Shown piece after piece: positions 58,455 to 64,000 of a stretch of DNA of 64,000 nt. This DNA comes from an uncultured bacterium (GTDB lineage: Bacteria > Planctomycetota > Phycisphaerae > Phycisphaerales > SM1A02). Positions within the stretch are counted from its first letter, which is position 1. Each line of letters starts with the position of its first letter. A model generated the notes under the pieces. The model ran no database searches. It was not told the origin of the DNA and saw only the letters and a program-made list of their open reading frames with translations. Where the stretch lies: assembly GCA_903891095.1 (NCBI GenBank), contig CAITDI010000046.1, positions 1-64,000 of the forward strand, read 5' to 3'. The translations under genes were made by a program, and so were the position numbers.

Positions 58455-58482
58455 TTGACCGTCGGCGGTATGGGGCTATTGT
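58455..58482 (+). promoter_or_regulatory. Candidate sigma70 promoter of dnaG-rpoD
   Basis: ttgacc (58455-58460), a 16-nt spacer and tattgt (58477-58482). Best match to a vegetative promoter in the gap. Confidence 0.5.
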
Positions 58483-58841
58483 CTCGGCAGCAGTTCAACC
58501 CGTCCCACGACCCGCATAGTCGGGCAGGACAAATACTCCGAATCTGCTGTCATTCTGCGTTGCCACGAAGTTCGTGAGTCACGACTGGCGGTTGTCCGCA
58601 GTCGCTCGCGGGTGGATTTTCTCTCCTTTTCGGAGATGGGCCCCTCCTCGATACGAGGCGCTTTGCTGTTGCTACCACCAACCTTGTTGGCGGGCAGTAC
58701 TCGCATTGCATCACGACATCAGGGCAGTTGCCAGCAGCGCGTTGGATGCGTGTGTTCTGGACAGTTCTCGTTTGCGAACTTCTCTCGGCCTTTCCGGACG
58801 ACACCGGCAGCAAGGCGCTCTCAGGATCACAGGACCTTCAA

Positions 58842-60917
58842 GTGGCTGGCATCTCTTCCAACGACGACCGCGATCGCGTCCTCGCGGCGACCGACATATT
58901 GTCGATCGTCGGTGAAGTGGTCGCGCTGCGTCCGAAGGGTCGCGAGCATGTCGGCCTCTGCCCGTTCCACGATGACAAGTCGCCGTCGATGGCGGTCGTC
59001 ACGCACAAGTCTGGGTTCGGCGGCGCCGGCTTCTACAAGTGCTTTGCGTGCGGTGCAGGCGGCAACGCCATCGACTTCGTCATCAACTTCCACAAGATGG
59101 AGTTCCGCGAAGCGCTGAAGTTCCTCGCGGACCGCGCAGGCGTCGAGCTCACGCCGTGGGAAGGCGCCCGCGTGCAGCGCGATGGCGAGCCGACGCGCGA
59201 CGATGTGATGCGTGCCAACGAGATCGCGCAGCGGTTCTTCCTACGCACCTACGCCGACGAGGCGAAGGGCGCGAAGGCGCGCGCGGAAGTCGCGCGCCGC
59301 GGGTTCTCCGATGAGATCGTCGCCAACTTCGGCATTGGCGCCGCCCCTGCTTCGCCAGACGCGCTCGTGACCGGCGTGCGGGCGAACCTCGAAAAGGGCG
59401 GAGCGAACTACCCGCAGTTCGAGGCGTTCGTGCAGGCGGGCGTGATTCGTCCGAGCCGCTACGGGCACAGCGACCTGCTGCGCGACCGCCTGGTGTTTCC
59501 GATCCGCGACGAACTCGGCCGCGCGATCGCGTTCGGCGGGCGCAAGCTCGATCCCGAGCAGGAACCGAAGTACCTCAACAGCCCCGAGTCGCCCGTCTTC
59601 CACAAGTCGAAGTCGCTGTACGGCATCGACCGCGCCAAGCGCTCCATCATCGAGACCAAGTCGGTGATCATCACCGAGGGCTACACCGATGTGATCGCCT
59701 GCCATCGCGCGGGCTTTACCAACGCCGTCGCCACGCTCGGCACCGCGCTCACGCGCGAGCACGCGCGCGTGCTGCGCCGCCTGTGCGAGAACGTCGTGCT
59801 CCTGTTCGACGGCGACGAAGCCGGCCAGAAGGCCGCCGACCGCGCGCTCGAGGTGTTCTTCAACGAGCAGGTCGACATCAAGATCTGCGTGCTGCCCGAC
59901 GCGCTCGACCCGGACGACCTGCTGCGCACCGAAGGCGGCGCAGATCGGTTCCGCGCGGCGCTCGAGTCGTCTTCGGACCTACTGCGTTTCATGACCGGCC
60001 GCCTGCGCTCGAAGTTCGCTGGCCGCGGCCTCTCCGCGCGCCAGAAGACCATCGAGGAGACGCTCGCCAAGTTCGTCGATCTCGGCGTCAACACGATGAG
60101 CGGCCTTCGGCGCCATCTCGTGCTGCAGAGCCTGTCGGATCTCTTCGACGTGCCGACGCGCGACCTCGATCGGCTCTGCCAGTCGCTGCGACCCCGCAAC
60201 GCGCAGCCGCGCGATGAAGCGGAGTCGATGGCCGAGCACGACGGTTCTCAGTCCTCCACGGTGATCGAAATCCCAGCCAGCATTGGCAGCACCGCGCGCG
60301 CACGCGCTCGCCGCGACGCCGAACGCAGACTTCTTGCGATTCTTTGCACCGACCCGGCGCTTGCCTCCGTACAGGTGAGCGTCGACGACTGCGGCAACCT
60401 TCCGATCTCCGAGGCGATGGCGCCGTCGGAGTTCGCGGACCAGGGTCATTCGGCAATCTTTGCCGCGATCCGCGACGCGGCCGACAGTGGACGAGCGATC
60501 CGATTCGATGGGCTCCTGAGCGAACTTGCCGATGCACCGCTCAAGCGTCTAGCATCCGACCTTTACAGTTTTGGCGCCGAGCTCCTCGAGGCGGCGGAGT
60601 CACACTCCGCGCAACTTGGACAGCGCCGGACACCGACAGAGGAAGTCGTAGTGAGTTGGCGCGATCTCGAGAACCTCGAGCGTCGCGCACGTAGGAGGAG
60701 TTCAGGCGAGCGAACAGACGAGCCAAGAGATACGGCGTCGGGCACGACTTCCCAATCTCTCGACCCGAACAAGTCAGCCGCCAAGACAGCGGAACAGAGT
60801 GCCGTGGAACGACTCGCGCGCGCGCGCGAGCGTGGTCACGACGCCACAGCAGCAAGTGCACTCTTCAGCCGCCGGGCGTCCTCGGCGAATGGAGTTGGAC
60901 GGAGTAGCAACCAGTGA
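58842..60917 (+). CDS. dnaG: DNA primase
   Basis: A 691-aa primase that makes RNA primers at the replication fork. The CHC2 zinc domain has [12 protein letters not shown] and [16 protein letters not shown]. The catalytic core has [38 protein letters not shown], the [19 protein letters not shown] with [11 protein letters not shown] and the third acidic motif DPDDLLR. The C-terminal helicase-binding region is shorter and diverged, ending in a Lys/Ala-rich tail. GTG 58842 is preceded by AGGA at 8 nt. The extended ATG 58728 form is less likely. The stop overlaps rpoD (GTGA), the common macromolecular-synthesis order, here without rpsU upstream. Confidence 0.94.
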   Translation: MAGISSNDDRDRVLAATDILSIVGEVVALRPKGREHVGLCPFHDDKSPSMAVVTHKSGFGGAGFYKCFACGAGGNAIDFVINFHKMEFREALKFLADRAGVELTPWEGARVQRDGEPTRDDVMRANEIAQRFFLRTYADEAKGAKARAEVARRGFSDEIVANFGIGAAPASPDALVTGVRANLEKGGANYPQFEAFVQAGVIRPSRYGHSDLLRDRLVFPIRDELGRAIAFGGRKLDPEQEPKYLNSPESPVFHKSKSLYGIDRAKRSIIETKSVIITEGYTDVIACHRAGFTNAVATLGTALTREHARVLRRLCENVVLLFDGDEAGQKAADRALEVFFNEQVDIKICVLPDALDPDDLLRTEGGADRFRAALESSSDLLRFMTGRLRSKFAGRGLSARQKTIEETLAKFVDLGVNTMSGLRRHLVLQSLSDLFDVPTRDLDRLCQSLRPRNAQPRDEAESMAEHDGSQSSTVIEIPASIGSTARARARRDAERRLLAILCTDPALASVQVSVDDCGNLPISEAMAPSEFADQGHSAIFAAIRDAADSGRAIRFDGLLSELADAPLKRLASDLYSFGAELLEAAESHSAQLGQRRTPTEEVVVSWRDLENLERRARRRSSGERTDEPRDTASGTTSQSLDPNKSAAKTAEQSAVERLARARERGHDATAASALFSRRASSANGVGRSSNQ

Positions 60918-62860
60918 GCATGACCCTAGATTCTCTCGATCTCGCATCTCCGGTTCTTCGCGAACTGGTTCAGGAAGGCATCCGCCGTCACTGGATCAGC
61001 TACGAGGAGCTGAATACATGCCTACCCGACGAGTTCGTCGATCCTGAGAAGATCGACGAGCTGCTCGTCTTCATCAGCGAGCACGCGATCGAGATGGTCG
61101 ACGAGGTGGAGATCAGGCGCAACAACTACGTCTGCTTCGACGCGCCGCTCCAGACCAACCTCAAGTTCCAGCGCGACGACCCCAAGAAGCACGGTCGCTC
61201 CGATTCGGGATCCCACGGCCCCGCGCAGCCCTCCGCTGCCGCGCTCGCCGCGGCAGAGCTCGAGATCAAGAAGAACAAGCGCAAGAAGAAGGCCGCCGAA
61301 GGCGAGGCCCGCGGCGAGGAAGACGGTCCGGATCCCGACGACTTCGACGTCGAGGAGGACATCCTCGACGACACCGAGATGCAGGCGGCCGTCGAGAAGG
61401 CGCTCGCCGAGCAGGGCTCGAAGCGCATCGACGATCCGATCCGCATGTACCTCACGCAGATGGGCACGATTCCGCTGCTCACCCGCGAAGAGGAGATCCG
61501 TCTCGCCAAGAAGATCGAGACGACGCGCATGATCTTCCGCCGCAAGGTGCTCGAGAGCGATTACGCCGCGGGCGAGGCCGTGAAGATCCTCAAGGACGTG
61601 CACGCCCAGAAGCTGCCGTTCGACCGCACGATGCGCATCTCGACCGCCGAGCCGCACGCCAAGCAGAAGATCGAGCAGCGCATCCCCGCGAACCTGCCGA
61701 CGATCGAGCGCTTGCTCAAGCTCAATCTCACCGCCTGGGAGCAGATCGAAGCCGGCGGACTCTCCGCCGCGCAGAAGACGCAGCTCCAGCGCGAGATCAC
61801 GCTGCGCCGCCGCCGCATCGGCACGCTCCTCGAGGAGTGCTGCCTGCGCACGGGCCGCATCATCCCGCTGTACCGCAAGCTCCTCGGCATCATCTCCAAG
61901 ATGCGCGAGATGCAGCGCAACCTCGTCAAGGCGGAGAAGCATCCGGATCGCTACGACCCGGAAGACGTCTACGTCATGCAGGAGGAGTTCGACGGACTCC
62001 GCAACCTCGTGCTCGAGTCCATGGAGGACTTCGAGCGCCGCATGCGCGACATCCAGCGCGTGTTCGGCGAGTACGAGCAGGCGAAGCGCGATCTCTCGGG
62101 CGGCAACCTCCGTCTCGTGGTGTCGATCGCCAAGAAGTACCGCAACCGCGGCCTGCCCTTCCTCGACATCATCCAGGAAGGCAACACCGGCCTGATGCGC
62201 GCCGTCGACAAGTACGAGTACAAGCGTGGCTACAAGTTCTCGACGTACGCGACTTGGTGGATCCGCCAGGCCATCACCCGCGCGATCGCGGATCACGCAC
62301 GCACGATCCGCGTCCCGGTCCACATGATCGAGACGATGTCGAAGCTGCGGAACATCCAGAAGGCGCTGCTCCAGGAGCTAGGCCGCGAACCCACGATCGA
62401 GGAAATCGCCATCAAGGCGAAGATGCCGATCGAGGAGACGCGCCGCGTGATGAAGATCTCGCGTCATCCGATCTCGCTCGACCGTCCGGTCGGCGAGAGC
62501 GAGGACTCGCACTTCGGCGACTTCATCGAGGACGAGCGTCAGGCGAGCCCGTCGGACTCGGCGACGAGCGACATGCTGCGCCAGCGCATCAACGACGTGC
62601 TCAAGACGCTGACCTATCGCGAGCGTGAGATTCTCAAGCTCCGCTACGGCATCGGCGACGGCTACACGTACACGCTGGAGGAAGTCGGCCGCATCTTCAA
62701 AGTCACGCGCGAGCGCGTGCGCCAGGTCGAGTCGAAGGCGATCCGCAAGCTGCAGCACCCGGTGCGCCGCCAGCGTCTCGCGAGCTTCCTGCCCGGCCAC
62801 ATGGCCGACCTCGAGGGCGAGCCTGATTCGGACCGCGAGATGAGCAACGCGGACGATTGA
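60914..62860 (+). CDS. rpoD: Primary RNA polymerase sigma factor
   Basis: A 648-aa group 1 sigma70. Region 1.1-like N-terminus (about 1-85), then a charged linker ([17 protein letters not shown], about 121-137). Region 1.2 [20 protein letters not shown] (172-191) and a large non-conserved insert (about 205-385). Region 2 [20 protein letters not shown] to [14 protein letters not shown] (398-457). Region 3 [13 protein letters not shown]. Region 4 [17 protein letters not shown] and [16 protein letters not shown] with the -35-binding helix. GTG 60914 overlaps the dnaG stop and has GGAG 9 nt upstream. Sigma70 promoters such as TTGACA/TATAAT are thus expected in this genome. A terminator follows. 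Confidence 0.95.
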   Translation: MSMTLDSLDLASPVLRELVQEGIRRHWISYEELNTCLPDEFVDPEKIDELLVFISEHAIEMVDEVEIRRNNYVCFDAPLQTNLKFQRDDPKKHGRSDSGSHGPAQPSAAALAAAELEIKKNKRKKKAAEGEARGEEDGPDPDDFDVEEDILDDTEMQAAVEKALAEQGSKRIDDPIRMYLTQMGTIPLLTREEEIRLAKKIETTRMIFRRKVLESDYAAGEAVKILKDVHAQKLPFDRTMRISTAEPHAKQKIEQRIPANLPTIERLLKLNLTAWEQIEAGGLSAAQKTQLQREITLRRRRIGTLLEECCLRTGRIIPLYRKLLGIISKMREMQRNLVKAEKHPDRYDPEDVYVMQEEFDGLRNLVLESMEDFERRMRDIQRVFGEYEQAKRDLSGGNLRLVVSIAKKYRNRGLPFLDIIQEGNTGLMRAVDKYEYKRGYKFSTYATWWIRQAITRAIADHARTIRVPVHMIETMSKLRNIQKALLQELGREPTIEEIAIKAKMPIEETRRVMKISRHPISLDRPVGESEDSHFGDFIEDERQASPSDSATSDMLRQRINDVLKTLTYREREILKLRYGIGDGYTYTLEEVGRIFKVTRERVRQVESKAIRKLQHPVRRQRLASFLPGHMADLEGEPDSDREMSNADD

Positions 62861-62886
62861 GACGCGACAACGCAACTACGTTCACC

Positions 62887-62922
62887 AGCGCGGCACGGTC
62901 CATCCGTGCCGCGCTCTTTTTT
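62887..62922 (+). terminator. Terminator of rpoD
   Basis: The 12-bp perfect stem agcgcggcacgg/ccgtgccgcgct (62887-62915) is followed by cttttttgg. Confidence 0.93.
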
Positions 62923-62930
62923 GGTGCCCA

Positions 62931-62951
62931 GCACCAACCTCGCACCAACCT
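62931..62951. repeat. Short tandem repeat, 11-bp unit
   Basis: gcaccaacct occurs twice with one base between, then ggcacc. It lies between the rpoD terminator and the convergent dehydrogenase stop. Confidence 0.7.
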
Positions 62952-62960
62952 GGCACCGAA

Positions 62961-64000
62961 TTAGGCGCGGACGCGGAGGCTGACGTACTTGAGGTCCACG
63001 TACGCGTCGAGACCGTGGTGACCGCCCTCGCGGCCGAGGCCGGAGTCCTTGCGGCCGCCGAACGGCGCCTCGGCGGTGCTTGGCGCGCCGTCGTTGGCGC
63101 CGATGACGCCGAACTCCAGCGCCTCGGCGACGCGGAGCAGACGATCCGCGTCCTGCGTCATGACATAGCCTGCGAGGCCAAACGGCACCGCGTTCGCCAG
63201 CGCGATCGCCTCCTGCTCGGTCTCGAAGGTCATCGCGGCAACAACCGGCCCGAATGTTTCCTCGCAAGCGCACTGCATCGTCGGCGCGCAGTTCTCAAGG
63301 ATGGTCGGCGCGAAGAATCGCGAGGACAGCCCCGCCACCGCCACGCGCGAACCGCCAACGCGAACGCGTGCGCCGCCGGCGACGGCGTTGCGCACGTGCT
63401 CCTCGACCTTCGCAAGGGCCGCGTCGTTCACGAGCGGCCCGATGCGCGTCGACTCGCTCGCCGGATCGCCGACCACAAGCGCGCGCATGCGCGACTCGAG
63501 TCGCTCGACAAAGTCCTGCGCGATCGACTTCTGCAGCAGGAACCGATTCGCCGAGATGCATGTCTGTCCCATGAAGCGGAACTTCGTGAGCATCGCCTGG
63601 TCCGCGGCGCGATCCAGGTCCGCGTCGGCGAACACGACGAACGGCGCGTTGCCACCGAGCTCGAGCGCGGTCTTGATCAGCCGCGGCGCACACTGCGCGG
63701 CGAGGATGCGACCGACCTCGGTCGAGCCCGTGAAGGTCAGCTTGCGGGTCGCGGGATGCGCGAGCAGTTCGCGCGCGACGGTCGGCGGATCGCCGACGAT
63801 GACGCCGAACGCCCCTGCCGGCGCGCCGCAATCACGCGCGACACGGTCGAAGATCTCGGCGAACAACAGCGCGGTGAGCGGGGTCTCCTCAGCAGGCTTG
63901 ACCATCTGCGAGCATCCCGCGGCGAGGGCGGGCGCGAGCTTGCGCGCGATCATCGCGAGCGGAAAATTCCACGGCGTGATCGCAACCGTCGCGCCGATCG
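62961..64000 (-). CDS. Succinate-semialdehyde-type NAD(P) aldehyde dehydrogenase, N-terminus cut
   Basis: The 5' end lies beyond the window, and the frame stays open to the edge (ITPWNFPLA before [10 protein letters not shown]). About 346 residues are present. Marks: [24 protein letters not shown] (NAD site), [12 protein letters not shown] with the general-base Glu, the catalytic Cys in [20 protein letters not shown], and the C-terminal [25 protein letters not shown] and the C-terminus are typical of succinate-semialdehyde dehydrogenases (GabD), which oxidise succinate semialdehyde to succinate. Other small aldehydes are not excluded. Convergent with rpoD. Confidence 0.9.
   Translation of the reverse strand, partial: IGATVAITPWNFPLAMIARKLAPALAAGCSQMVKPAEETPLTALLFAEIFDRVARDCGAPAGAFGVIVGDPPTVARELLAHPATRKLTFTGSTEVGRILAAQCAPRLIKTALELGGNAPFVVFADADLDRAADQAMLTKFRFMGQTCISANRFLLQKSIAQDFVERLESRMRALVVGDPASESTRIGPLVNDAALAKVEEHVRNAVAGGARVRVGGSRVAVAGLSSRFFAPTILENCAPTMQCACEETFGPVVAAMTFETEQEAIALANAVPFGLAGYVMTQDADRLLRVAEALEFGVIGANDGAPSTAEAPFGGRKDSGLGREGGHHGLDAYVDLKYVSLRVRA

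Larger units (their letters stand above)
58250..58841. other. 592-bp intergenic region: terminator, promoter and long leader
   Basis: It contains the rpmB terminator (58291-58325), a candidate dnaG promoter (58455-58482) and then a leader of about 350 nt before the dnaG GTG. The leader has a small perfect hairpin, cctcg-ata-cgagg, near 58647, and no gene that I can support. An in-frame ATG at 58728 exists, but the added residues look non-coding. Confidence 0.55.

Overview
The window is a high-GC bacterial chromosome segment, most likely from a planctomycete of class Phycisphaerae. This is an inference from several traits: secreted proteins that end in paired dockerin-like repeats closing on WG-x-C or GPC, a Cys-rich CC...CC...WD...C repeat family, a large divergent membrane pyrophosphatase, a periplasmic DUF1573 protein, a TPR-tailed Ser/Thr kinase, and an nuoJKLMN block without nuoA-I. 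Gene density is high and both strands are used. No insertion sequence, prophage or CRISPR array was seen.

Layout. 0-12.7 kb: a partial SPOR lipoprotein, an AMP-dependent acyl ligase, then an exported-protein island on the minus strand. The island holds two large Cys-rich proteins with dockerin-like C-termini, a BNR/sialidase-like lipoprotein and two translationally coupled cohesin-like plus dockerin-like proteins. A BCP-type peroxiredoxin interrupts it. 12.7-18.6 kb: tRNA-Gly, membrane H+-PPase, RluA-type pseudouridine synthase, a class I aminotransferase, rplU, and rnpB (RNase P RNA). 19-32 kb: an unknown conserved protein, family-4 uracil-DNA glycosylase, a MEMO-dtd operon, a DUF1573-ankyrin fusion, M32 carboxypeptidase, typA, aspartate kinase and a receptor-type Ser/Thr kinase. 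32.5-35.7 kb: a tight minus-strand operon pgsA-pgpA-thiL-tsaE. Its tsaE carries a fused YacG zinc ribbon and its thiL seems to have a duplicated N-terminal domain. 35.7-43 kb: nuoJKLMN, the membrane arm of respiratory complex I, with His-rich loops in both NuoL and NuoM. 43-51 kb: tRNA-Arg, small membrane proteins including a likely frameshifted gene, a DEDDh exonuclease, a candidate structured RNA, polysaccharide deacetylase, tRNA-Val, gltX, a phosphoesterase and a CorA transporter. 51-64 kb: type III glutamine synthetase, trigger factor, a SHOCT membrane protein, clpX, free Met-R-sulfoxide reductase, rpmB, dnaG-rpoD, and a partial succinate-semialdehyde-type dehydrogenase.

How it works together. 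Much of the window is housekeeping: information processing (dnaG, rpoD, gltX, tsaE, rnpB, ribosomal proteins), proteostasis (tig, clpX), phospholipid synthesis and ion-coupled energy conservation (H+-PPase, Nuo). The exported island is the accessory part. Its modular architecture suggests extracellular assembly or adhesion.

Two threads run through the whole window. One is a set of short perfect or near-perfect tandem duplications, usually 12 or 15 bp, sitting in linkers, signal peptides, C-terminal tails and leaders of unrelated genes. The other is a set of small domain fusions and duplications in core genes (tsaE-yacG, thiL, nuoJ, DUF1573-ankyrin). Starts were chosen from Shine-Dalgarno spacing and family alignment from memory. 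No database search was run.
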